Origin: Pictodentalium vernedei
Taxonomy: Eukaryota > Mollusca > Scaphopoda > Dentaliida > Dentaliidae
Length of the DNA stretch: 64,000 nt
Direction: 5' to 3'
Assembly (NCBI GenBank): GCA_031216915.1
Contig: CM062294.1
Location: 391,583,217 to 391,647,216, forward strand
The notes under the pieces are model-generated. The model worked only from the letters and a program-made list of their open reading frames with translations. It did no database searches and had not been told where the DNA came from. Both the position numbers and the translations under genes were made by a program. Positions 49,201-59,612 of this stretch are shown here, piece after piece. The stretch's first letter is position 1; every line of letters begins with the position of its first letter.

Positions 49201-52200
49201 CTCGCATATTGGAAGTATGCACGGGGTAACGATCTCGGAGCTTCCTGCGGCAATGCATCGTAAGACCGCTGCTCCTCAGGCCTCGGTGACGGACGTGCTA
49301 TCCGAGTTAGCACAGTTGTTTCGCAGCATCCCAGCAATTGACGGTTTCTCGGTCGAATCAGGAATTATCCGACGGCGCTGGGTCGGTGCGGTCCGCGGTT
49401 GCATCAAGCTACGGACGACCGAACGCTTTATAGGGTCCGACAGGATGGCGAAAGGGATTCGATAGATTTCGAGTTTTCCCTTTAGTAGTATCGGAAGATG
49501 CCTTTCATATCTTCTGGCATTTCTTCCAGTGATTATTTTTCGGACTTCATTGCTGCGATCTTGGATAAGAGACTTATAGCGTCATTGGACTCGGATTTTT
49601 CGATCGGTACAGGGACTTTGTCCCTGACTTACCGACGCAGTCCAATATTGTCATTACAACATGTGTTTTATTTTTCGACGCTATATATTATATATATATA
49701 TACAAGCCTGCTACTAAGCATGATAGTTTAGTTTCTTGTCCGCGTGGCTCATTTCTGCCATTTTATCTTTTTTACATATAGTTTATTTTGGCAGAGCAGG
49801 GCATACTGAGAGTTCATATGCGTCTAGACGGTGTGATTAAAGACTGCGTATATTCTTTTTCGCCGTTTATGTCTTTTCCAATTTCAATATTGGGAACGAC
49901 ATTATGTATAGTAGACTTAACTTAGACGCTTTATTATACGTAATCCGCCTTACTGAGGCGTTATCATTACGTCTTCAAGAAAAGATTTACGGGATATTAT
50001 TCTCAATGTAATTTCTTTTGAGGGCAGTATTTTGTTCACGTATAACTCCGCCCTTCAGTGGCTGATTGGAGTTGGTTAGACGTGATGCAGCCCTAGCTAC
50101 ATCCACGCGTGGATAGTAGGTTAAGAACTCTCTCAGAGTCGCTTCGTTCTCGGAGGAGCTTCTCTTCGACGGCAACTTTCCGGCAATCCATGAATTGCTT
50201 GGTTTATACATTCTCTTGTCTATCTAGTGTTACAAGAGATTCAGACTGGGGCAAACATTCGGTGGTTGACTCAGAGAGTGCCGCCGCAGTTGCCGGACCC
50301 TAGTGTGGCTGTTATGACGGTTGCCAGTCAAACAGATTGGGATATATACTGATCCCTACGGATTCGAAGTGCCAGGGTCTTTGGGTTCCGCAGTCTTTTA
50401 GCTATCAGTTTAACTTCCGCGGAATAATGTTTTTTAGGCTTGCTTTATGTCATTGCATGAACATTATTCAGAAATGCATGCCCAAATTCCTGTCCTTTAA
50501 TTCGACAGTAGTGGCGTATCTCCGGAACCAGGGAGGCACTCTTTCGTTTCCGTTATTCAATTTAATGGAAAGAATCCGTCTGTTGGTTATTGTACACCAA
50601 GTTCAGTTTTGGTCCGTCATATTCGGGGTCGTCTGATTGTTTTATCGCACTCCCGTTCTCTTACGGGTCGCTTGTTGCTGTCAGAATGGACTCTCAACAA
50701 ACAAGTATTTAATCAGATTTGCTATCTATGGGAGCGCCCAATGATGTTTTATTATGACACAGCTTGCTAATCAATTGCAGACGTATGTGTTGGCTTGTCC
50801 AGATCTCTGAGCTAATACTGTTAACGCTCTATTGATCTATAGGACGCAATGATAGGATACGCGTATCCTCCGGCGCTGTTGTTTTAGCAGGTATTGCTAA
50901 GATAAACAACCACAATACATTTCTGTTGATAGCATCTCTATCTTCACAGAGATCATGAGTAATTTACTCTCTTGTCTACTGTGGATCTTAACGTGAAATC
51001 TTCCTCTATGTGAGGATCTTTTTTCACTGGGTAAATCGTGTCATCTTTATCACAACCAGCAAGGTCGCAACCTTCATGTATTCCGTTGTGTGGTCCGTAT
51101 TGCATTGTAAGCACTGTACTGGACGAGCTTTGGACGCGATTTCTTACTATAGGAGATCCTCTTCTTCGCTATTCTATGCGACTAAAGTGGAGGCTCTTCC
51201 GTCGTGGTGTAGGGATCATTATGTTCATATGGTTGATCCCTCCATACTACGCATTGCTAGTTTTTAGTATACTTGTTTCACAAGATCTACTGCAGCCTGT
51301 TGTTATTTAGGTTATAGGTTTATGTTACCTCATACCTATGCACTCTACGATAGTTTACAATTGAGTCTTTTGTCTCTTTATCTAAGTCAGTTAGTAACTT
51401 TTTGATAAATAGACTTAGAATCTTTAGATTAAATTCCTATACGGATTTTAACTTCGGTTCTTATTTAGCTATGTAATCATTTGAGCCTCTGGAAACAGTA
51501 GTTTTCAAATTCTGACCTTTTAGACAGTAATTCTGTTGGTTTCTCTTTTACTGTAGAGTCAGTGAGTTTCATGCACTATCGATGGATGATTTTCACTTTC
51601 ATAGTTTCGGAATCAATACTTCCGTTACTATTTAGGTTGGATTGTTGCATAAGAGTTAGGCTCCTATTATCCGGAACCTATTATTTTAAGGTCCTTCCGT
51701 CTTCGTATGGGCATAGGCCTTTACTCTTTCCGGATACAGTTTATGTATTTATAAACAGATATCTGTTTATTACAAGGGCGTAAGCTTCTTCTGTCTTTGA
51801 TGTCTAGTAGAAGGACGTTACGCTCCATTTTATTGTTAATCGATTCTATTAACTAGCGTACTGCTTATGGTATATCATTGGCTTAGCAGTTGTGCTTAAG
51901 ATTTCGGCTCTTGAAGTAAGAGTTCTTCTACTTCTTGGGCTTACATTAATAGTGTTGCTATTATAGATTTTTGAAGGCTGCTCATTGCGCTCAGCCATCC
52001 ATTCATGAATTTTATCTCAGAAATATCGAGTCCATTTCTGGAGGCCTCTATTGTTAGGTCTATTATCTACTGCTCAGAATGTCATTCACTTAACAGTTGC
52101 TACTATAGCTAGGTAGGCTGTCTGTTTCGGCAGTGTCTCCGTTCGGCTGCCCTCTTCGCTCTGGGCTATTTGACCCAGGGCAAGAAAAAGGGGGGGGGGA

Positions 52201-52678
52201 GGGTGTTCCCTTGGGTCACCTGTTTTTACTATGAAAACAAGGGGATACCTCCTCCGGAGTTAGTAATTCTGAGCTGTTATTGGGATGGTTGTTTAGTGAG
52301 AAGTTTAAGTTTATAAAATTCATTCAAGTCTTAGTTTTTAAAGTATAGCTTTTGAATATTGCATATGTCAACGGACATGATTATGCAATTCTCACACACT
52401 TTTAGGAGTATAAGAGTCTCTATTCTCTAGACTTACTTTATTATTGGCTTACTTTAAAAATTATTAGTATAAGGATTATTGGATATTAATAGAGTACATG
52501 GATGTATGAAGCTCAATTTTTGGAAGGTGTTGTATCTTTCTAATTTATCATAAATAAGAAAGATACATGTAAGGCCTATTACTTCTTTTCCCTACAGGGG
52601 ATGACTCTATTTTATTTTATTGAGCGTATTCCATTTTGCTCTATGTCCTTGGCCCTCCAGCCTTTTTACTATTCAGCT

Positions 52679-52762
52679 ATGTCTGGGTCATTGGTACAGT
52701 ATAAAAATGTTAAAAAATTTATAGTAATTTATATATTTTTTATACTTACCAATGACCCAGAC
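52679..52762 (+). repeat. DIRS internal complementary region of A6
   Basis: Same circle-junction complement as in the other copies. Confidence 0.9.
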
Positions 52763-52835
52763 GGGGATGGCCCTCCCAGGAGTTGGGAACTCTTGCCTCC
52801 CCGCTGAGTACATAGCGCTTACCAGGCACTGGTTA

Positions 52836-53064
52836 TTAGAATGATAAATGGCGCCAATTTCGGAACGTCCTTGACACTGCGCATGCGCAGTGGGGGCGAG
52901 GTGTGGAGGGCCTTTCAGGACATGTTTTCTTTAGTTTTAGATGCAAATTTTGGGGATTGGGGGGCAAAATTTGTGTTTGGCCCTATATTTTAAGAGTTAG
53001 CACCAGCTATGTCTGGGTCATTGGTAAGTATAAAAAATATATAAATTACTATAAATTTTTTAAC
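52836..53064 (+). repeat. Right inverted terminal repeat of A6
   Basis: Reads CAGTGGGGGCGAGGTG and ends TTTTTTAAC next to E2 text TTTCCAAACCG. Confidence 0.9.
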
Positions 53065-53365
53065 TTTCCAAACCGCGAGGCCGATTTGAACCAAATTTTA
53101 CATGAGTGCTTATTGGGTCATAAGTACCTAATTTATGCCGAAATTTTTTTCCCCATAGCCCCATGGGAACCACAGGAGCTAAAAATAGAAAAAAATGAAA
53201 ACGCCCATATCTCCAAAAGGGGTCATCTCGCTATGCCGGTTGCTATTGTTTAGTAAAAATGTGTGAAGATTAAGTACATCAAAGGGAGAAGGATTTCTTA
53301 TTCGTTTCTTATTCGTTTACTCATTTAATGATGAAGTTGGTTAACGCGACTGGACTTAATCACGG

Positions 53366-53550
53366 TAAAATGACATTTGATAACTATTTTTTGAGAGGAA
53401 AAGTTGAATGTAATTTTGTAAAAAATGAACCTTTTTACAAAATTACATTCAACTTTTCCTCTCAAAAAATAGTTATCAAATAAAATGACATTTGATAACT
53501 ATTTTTTGAGAGGAAAAGTTGAATGTAATTTTGTAAAAAATGAACCTTTT
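53366..53550. repeat. Copy, inverted copy, copy of a 70-bp segment
   Basis: Segment X (53366-53435) is followed by its inverted copy (53435-53480; 46 bp matching without error to 53376-53421) and by a second direct copy (53481-53550). The loop between the first two arms is about 13 bp. It would form a perfect 46-bp stem in single-stranded DNA. Confidence 0.9.
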
Positions 53551-53593
53551 GAGACAATAAAATTTATAATTATTCACAACACTATATATTCAA

Positions 53594-54060
53594 TTAAAAT
53601 CCAGTACTGTGCGAAACAGAGTCCAGGTACTGGAGTAGTCCAATTTCACCAGCTTGAAATATTCTTTTAAAATGTCCCAGAGAATTGTCAATTTTTCTGT
53701 ACTTTTTTTTCCTGGGTGCCAGTTTTCCTCCTGCACTTAGTTGAATTATTGTTGATTCCTGGAATGACTGTTCTTTTTTGAGGAAGTCTATCATTCTGAA
53801 AATGTTGGGATGTGACCCGTTTCCACACAGCCTGCCCATAATGAAAGAAACATCCTTTGAGGGTCACATTTGGAAAAGTTATTTGAATGGTGTTTTGAGC
53901 TGCAGTTTCATAGTCCGTAAAAACTTGTCTTGGTGTAAGGTTGATGCCGAATTGATTGGCTTTCTCTACAACAAGTCGGAAAAATCTTTCATAAGTTTGC
54001 TGAGTTTTATTAGGCAGTAGCCCAAACACTAATGGACACATCTTATTTTCCACAAAAGCA
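53594..54060 (-). pseudogene. MULE transposase fragment
   Basis: Minus-strand translation shows a MULE transposase domain: PLVFGLLPNKTQQTYERFF, then VFTDYETAAQNTI with a candidate catalytic Asp, then FPNVTLKGCFFHYGQAVWKR with the CxxH signature of the family. After about residue 83 of the first frame the match moves to another frame, where SAGGKLAPRKKKYRKIDN and LLQYLDSVSH look like the usual C-terminal tail. So there is at least one frameshift, no N-terminal DNA-binding zinc finger, and the first catalytic Asp region lies outside. A full transposase is several times longer. It lies between the inverted repeats of its own element. Confidence 0.7.
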
Positions 54061-54819
54061 TATCACAACACAATCACAACACCGTTGAAAACTTCTAATC
54101 AAGCTAAAAATACACGGTTTTCATCAAAGATGTGTGTGTTTTTTTAATAAATTATGTTAAAAAAAGACAAAAAATACAAAAAACACATCTCAAAATTGTT
54201 GATGTGAAAATCACAACACAATCACAACGCCGATGAAAACTTCTAATCAAGCTAAAAAAAACACACACATATTTGACAATAACTATACTTTGATTTTATT
54301 GCGTCAGTGGTGTTAATTAATTTCTGCCGACCGGCATAGCGAGACCAACCCCTCCAAAACTACACGGCACTGAGAATTCTTATTTGTTGTGAAGCTTCCT
54401 TAGGACCAACAGAATGGAATGATCAAAAAAAATTGCCATCGGTTTTATCATGGGGTACTTTTTGGGGACTTTGAAAAAGTGCTGAGTCAGCATTTTTTAA
54501 CACTGTGGGTAATGGGAAAAACATAAGACTACTTTTCTCCGAAAGCACTGCTCCAAAAGCTTTAAAATTTGACATATAACATCTTTGGAAGATTGTTTCA
54601 CATGTTTATTGAAATGAATTGCCTGGGTGGATATTTGGGCTCTCTATGGGAGCCCAAATGTTTAAATTAGTGCAGTATGAGGAGTATTTTTGAAAAATCT
54701 TCTTCTTCAGATCTAGCAATAAGAATGTTTTGATATTTGGTATGCAGCATCCTTAGGGGGGTGAGATTGAAGTTTGTTGAAGCCAAATCCCTGGGTTTAT
54801 ATTTAGGCTGAAAATTTGG

Positions 54820-56225
54820 GGTCCCGTTGCGGACTTCGAAATTTTGGACCAAAATCCGAAAAAAAAATTTTTTTGTTTTTTCTGCCTTTCGGTCAATTTT
54901 AAAACAAAAAAAAATTTTTTTTTTTTCCCCTAAAAATTTGGGGTGCGGGTGGGACTTAGAAAATTTTGGACCAAAATCCAAAATTTTTTTTTTTTGTTTT
55001 TTCTGCGTTTCGGTCAATTTTCAGACAAAAAAAAAAAAAAAAAAAAATTTTTTCCTCTCAAAATTTGGGGTGCGGGTGGGACTTAGAAAATTTTGGACCA
55101 AAATCCGAAAAAGTTTTTTTTGTTTTTTCTGCGTTTTGGTCAATTTTAAGACAAAAAAAAAATTTTTTTTTTTACCCTGAAAATTTGGGGTCCGGGTGGG
55201 ACTTCGAAAATTTTGGACCAAAAATCCGAAAAAAATTTTTTTGTTTTTTATGCATTTCTGTCAATTTTAAGCCATAAAATTTTTTTTTTTTTTTTCCCCC
55301 TGAAAATTTGGGGTTCGGGTGGGACTTCGAAAATTTTGGACGAAAATCCGAAAAAATTTTTTTTTGTTTTTTATGCATTTCTGTCAATTTTAAGACAAAA
55401 AAATTTTTTTTTTTACCCTGAAAATTTGGGGTGCGGGTGGGACTTAGAAAATTTTGGACCAAAATCCAAAATTTCTTTTTTTTGTTTTTTCTGCGTTTCG
55501 GTCAATTTTCAGACAAAAAAAAAAAAAAAAAAAATTTTTTTCCTCTCAAAATTTGGGGTGCGGGTGGGACTTTGAAAATTTTGGACCAAAATCCGAAAAA
55601 GTTTTTTTTGTTTTTTCTGCGTTTTGGTCAATTTTAAGACAAAAAAAAAATTTTTTTTTTTACCCTGAAAATTTGGGGTCCGGGTGGGACTTCGAAAATT
55701 TTGGACCAAAAATCCGAAAAAATTTTTTTTGTTTTTTATGCATTTCTGACAATTTTAAGCCATAAAATTTTTTTTTTTTTTTCCCCCTGAAAATTTGGGG
55801 TTCGGGTGGGACTTCGAAAATTTTGGACGAAAATCTGAAAAAATTTTTTTTTGTTTTTTATGCATTTCTGTCAATTTTAAGACAAAAAAATTTTTTTTTT
55901 TTCCCCTGAAAATTTGGGATCCGGGTGGGACTTCGAAAATTTTGGACCAAAATCCGAAAAAAGTTTTTTTTGTTTTTTCTGCGTTTTGGTCAATTTTAAG
56001 ACAAAAAAAAAATTTTTTTTTTTACCCTGAAAATTTGGGGTCCGGGTGGGACTTCAAAAATTTTGGACCAAAAATCCATAAGTTTTTTGTTTTTTATGCA
56101 TTTCTGTCAATTTTAAGACAAGAAAAACATTTTTTTTTTGCACCAAAAATTTGGGGTCCGGGTGGGACTTAAAAAATTTTGGACCAAAATCCGGAAATTA
56201 GTTTTAGCGTTTTTTATGCGTTTTA
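54820..56225 (+). repeat. Tandem array, 12 units near 122 bp, with higher-order period
   Basis: The unit is AATTTGGGGTNCGGGTGGGA, CTTCGAAAATTTTGGACC, AAAATCCGAAAAA, a T run, TGCATTTCTGTCAATTTT, AAGAC, then A run plus T run. Starts fall near 54820, 54937, 55060, 55183, 55306, 55424, 55551, 55674, 55796, 55916, 56036 and 56152. Four-unit blocks repeat: 54943-55330 resembles 55430-55815 at a shift of about 488 bp. It begins and ends at E2-like text TTTAGGCTGAAA. Every unit has an A-run/T-run hairpin. Confidence 0.9.
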
Positions 56226-56460
56226 AGAAGAAAAAAAAATTTAGGCTGAAAGTATTTTGTTTGGGAAAAAAAATCTGTTTTTTATGTGTTTATCTCAATT
56301 TTGGGACGTTAAAGTGCAGGAACTGAAAATCCTGTGTATTGTGTGGGCACAATCGCTTCATCTAGTTGGTATATGCTTTTCTTAGGAGGGGCGTATGCTG
56401 CTTATTCAAGTCAAGTCCCTGGTTTGATATTTAGACTACCATGTCAGGTGAGCGCCCTCA

Positions 56461-56474
56461 GGCCCCCTGGGGCC
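56461..56474 (+). repeat. 3'-terminal hairpin of E2
   Basis: GGCCCCCTGGGGCC directly before the element end, following CAGGTGAGCGCCCTCA. Confidence 0.75.
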
Positions 56475-56755
56475 ACTTGTCTTCAATTTTCGTCAAAAAA
56501 TGTTGCCGCTGGCAATGTTCTGAGAACTTAGTTTAGTCAGACCTCAATATTTCCTTTTGGCACACCCTACAAGGCACATTTATGATCGGATTGCTTGGAA
56601 ACCTGGCATGCTTGTTTGGGGTGACCTCTAGATGGGAGCTATCGATTTTCTTCCATTTCCGTCAAAAAATGTTGCCACTGGCAATGACTTTTGAACTTAG
56701 TTTAGTCGGGAGGCATCAATATATTCCTTTGGCATACCGTACAGGGCACATTTTT

Positions 56756-58028
56756 AGCTCAACTTTGGCGAAGCCAAATTTGAGCGTATGCCATGGCGAG
56801 TCGTCCGTCTGTCCGTCAACATGGCTCGGGCTAGAGGCCGTATTTATGAACCGATCTTTACGAAACTTCTTGGGTACCTTTGTTATGACCGTGGGACGAG
56901 AACAAGTGTTTTGGGGTCAGATCCGAAATTCAAGTTAGCCGCTGGCAGCCATTTTGTACAAAATTAGGTGCGATCAGATTTTTGCGCAGAACTTCCATAT
57001 GAGAGCACTGATTTGAATAATTTTTTTAGTACCATGGGATACATCACATATAATACAGGTTTTTTTCTGATGCATTTATTATGCAAATTAGACTAACTTT
57101 GATGTCTTTAGTGTTACTTTCAGCACTGTAAGTGCAAATGCCAATACGACTCGGGCTAGAGGCCGTATTTATGAACCGATCTTTACAAAACTTCTTGGGT
57201 ACCTTTGGTATCACTGTGGGATGAGAACGAGTGTCCGGTCCAAAATTCAAGATGGCCGATGGCAGCCATATTGTACAAAATTAGGTGCAGTCAGATTTTT
57301 GCACAGAACTTCCATATTAAAACACTGATTTGAATAATTTTTTGTGTGAATGTTCAGTACCATGGGATACATCACATATAATACGGGTTTTTTTCTCGTG
57401 CAGAACTTATGCAAATTAGATGAACTTTGATTTTTTCAGTGCTACTTACACACAGTAAGTACACATGTCAGTACGGCTCAGGCTAGAGTCTGTATTTATG
57501 AACCGATCTTCACGAAACGTCTTGGGTACCTTAGTTATCACCTTGAGACGAGAACGAGTGTTTCTGGGTGCGGTCCAAAATTCAAGATGGCTGCCAGTGG
57601 CCATTTTGTACCGAAATTAGATCCAATCAGTTTTTTGTCACAACTTCTATACAGCTCGTATTTATGAACAGATCTTCTCAAAACTTCTTAGGTACCTTTG
57701 TTTTCACCTTGGGAAGGAACGAGTGAGTTTTGGGGTGCCTTTGTTATCACTGTGCTATGAGAACAAATATTTTGGGGTTCAGTCAAGCCCACTCTGGGAC
57801 TCAAAGATTTCTTTTCTAGTTTAGCATCTGACTGTCACCCACCATTACAATACTTTACCTATACATTTGTTACAGGCTACGGTCAGTATTTATGTACAGA
57901 CTGTTACAATACTTTATATGTACCTTTGTTATCAGGTCATTACCTAAATGTTTGTCATTGCTGTGTCACATACTATACGTGTACATGTCTTGACAAGTTG
58001 AGCTACAGTGTCATTGACACTTTCATTT
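56756..58028 (+). mobile_element. Pearl/HINE-like element H inside F
   Basis: The 5' end AGCTCAACTTTGGCGAAGCC has a TTTGGC/GCCAAA hairpin. The 3' end is AAGTTGAGCTACA, hairpin GTGTCATTGACAC, TTTCATTT. The outer TAGCTCAACTT and AAGTTGAGCTA are inverted copies. F text GGGCACATTT on the left continues as ATCAGATCGG on the right. The core is about three units near 333 bp, starting at CTAGAGGCCGTATTTATGAA (about 56830, 57160, 57490). No coding is seen. Confidence 0.7.
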
Positions 58029-59105
58029 ATCAGATCGGTTTGAAGCTTGGTATGCTTGTTTGGGGTTACCTCTAGATGGGAGCTATCGATTTTCTTCGAT
58101 ATCCGCTAAAAAATGTTGCCGCTGGCAATGACCTTTGATGAACACAGTGCAGTTATGCATCAAAATTTCCCTTCGGCACGCCCTGCAGGGCACATTTATT
58201 ATCGAATCACTTTGAAACGTGGTATGCTTGTTTGGGGTGAGCTCTAGATGGGAGCTATCGATTTTCTTCCATTTCCATCAGAAAATGTTGCCGCTGGCAA
58301 CATTCTTAGAACTCAGTATAATCAGACCTCAGTATTTCCCTTTGGCACACCCTTCAGGGCACATTTATGATCAGATTGCTTTGACATCTGGCATGCTTGT
58401 TTGGAGTGACCTCTAGATGGGAGATATTAATTTTCTTCCATTTCCATCAGAAAATGTTGCCATTGGCAATGACCTTTGAACTTAGTTTAGTCAGGCATCA
58501 ATATATTCCTTTGGCATGCCCTACAGGGCACATTTATGATCAGATCGGTTTGAAACTTTGTATGCTTGTTTGGTGTTACCTCTAGATGGGAGCTCTCGAT
58601 TTTCTTTGATTTCCGTCAAAAAATTTTGCCACTGACAACGAGCTTCGATTAACTTTGTGCAGTTATGCATCAATATTTCCCTTTGGCACACCCTGCAATG
58701 CACATTTTTGACCCGATCACTTTCAGACTTGGTATGCTTGTTTGGGGTGACCTCTATTATCGATTTTCTGCCATTTCCGTCAAAAATTCTTGCCACTGGC
58801 AAAGTTCTAAGAACTTAGTTAAGTCAGACCTCAGTATTTCCCTTTGGTACACCCTACAGGGCACATTTATGATCGAGTTGTTTTGAAACCTGGCATGCTT
58901 GTTTGGTGTAACCTCTAGAAGGGGTATTCGATTTTCTTCCATTTCCGTCAAAAAAAGTTGCCGCTGGCAACAACCTTTGAACTTAATTTAGTCAGGCATC
59001 AATATATTCCTTTGGCACACCCTACAGGGCATATTTATGAACAGAATGGTTTGAAACTTGATATGCTTGTTTGGGCTTACCTCTAGATGGGACCTATCGA
59101 TTTTT
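58029..59105 (+). repeat. F core tandem array, units of about 168 bp
   Basis: The phrase GGGCACATTTATGATC (variants) recurs at about 58190, 58358, 58527, 58688, 58860 and 59028, each followed by TTGAAACTTGGTATGCTTG, TCTAGATGGGAGCTATCG and GTTGCCGCTGGCAA. An earlier unit lies at 56481-56755 and one at 38600-38699, parted by the inserted elements. Confidence 0.8.
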
Positions 59106-59600
59106 AGCTCACCTGACTTTCAGTCAGGAGAGCTATAGTGATCTCTCACCGTCTGTCATCCATGAACATGGTGTTTGCATCTTCTCCTCCCAAACCGCCG
59201 AACCAATTTAATTGATATTTGAGATAATAGTTTATTCAAATCAAGTTGCCTCGCCCCTTGGTAAGGCCACGCCCAAAAAGTGTGCCTAAATCTTAAAAAA
59301 TCTTCTTCCCATGAACCAGCAGTAGCAGAGACTTGATATTAGGTGTGCAGCTTCCTTTTGAGGTATAGACTAAGATTTGTTCAAGAGAAGTTTGTGGGGC
59401 TATATTTGCCTTTGTTATGGGAGGGGCAAGAATTTTTGCCACTCCCAAAATTTCTATTTTCCAAACCGAGAGGCAGATTTGAACCAAATTTGATATGAGG
59501 GCTTATTGTGTCATAAGTACTTCATTTATGCCCAACTTTTTTTTCCCGTTGCCCCATGGGAACTGCAGGAGCTAAAAATAGAAAAAAATTAAACCGCCCA
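59106..59600 (+). mobile_element. Partial E-type element E3, uninterrupted
   Basis: It starts AGCTCACCTGACTTTCAG after CTATCGATTTTT, the same F position that E2 uses at 38695. It runs in parallel with E2 and E1 up to GAGCTAAAAATAGAAAAAA, then stops without the CAGGTGAGC hairpin end; F's 3' end follows. It provides undisturbed versions of the A6 and A5 target regions. Confidence 0.6.
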
Positions 59601-59612
59601 AGTTCAAGTTTG

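Larger units (their letters stand above)
46069..53064 (+). mobile_element. Young DIRS-type retrotransposon copy A6, complete end to end (6996 bp)
   Basis: The left flank is AAATTTCTAT and the right flank TTTCCAAACCG. The relative of this site in E3 reads AAATTTCTATTTTCCAAACCG (junction at 59457/59458), exactly the two flanks joined. The parts are gag-like near 49785-50275, RNase H-like 50275-50815, YR-like about 51335-51980, internal complementary region 52679-52762 and terminal repeats. Broken at well over ten places, largely in common with A5; no RT core is recognised. Confidence 0.92.
53219..54351 (-). mobile_element. Short Mutator-like element in E2 (about 1.13 kb)
   Basis: The terminal inverted repeats share CTCGCTATGCCGGT, reading GGGGTCATCTCGCTATGCC on the left and the complement of GGGGTTGGTCTCGCTATGCC on the right. 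An 8-bp direct repeat CTCCAAAA lies at 53211-53218 and 54352-54359 (one C can belong to either side). E2 text CGCCCATAT continues as CTACACGGCACTGAG beyond. Inside is a transposase fragment of the MULE type, so the element is probably a deleted derivative moved by a relative. A symmetric duplicated hairpin occupies 53366-53550. Confidence 0.7.
38700..56480 (+). mobile_element. Pearl/HINE-like element E2 inside F
   Basis: It begins AGCTCACCTGACTGAAAG right after F text CTATCGATTTTT and ends CAGGTGAGCGCCCTCA plus the hairpin GGCCCCCTGGGGCC and ACTTGT, after which F text CTTCAATTTTCGTC continues. Uninterrupted F units near 58085 read CTATCGATTTTCTTCGAT, so the two flanks, 17.8 kb apart, rejoin in register. 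E2 contains A5, A6, a Mutator-like element and the 122-bp array. Its own sequence parallels E3 at 59106-59600 nearly base for base, which gives uninterrupted targets for comparison. Confidence 0.7.

Noticed and set aside
54820-56326. Long open frames rich in Phe and Lys on both strands
   Set aside because: They are translations of the A-run and T-run of the 122-bp array and repeat with its period.
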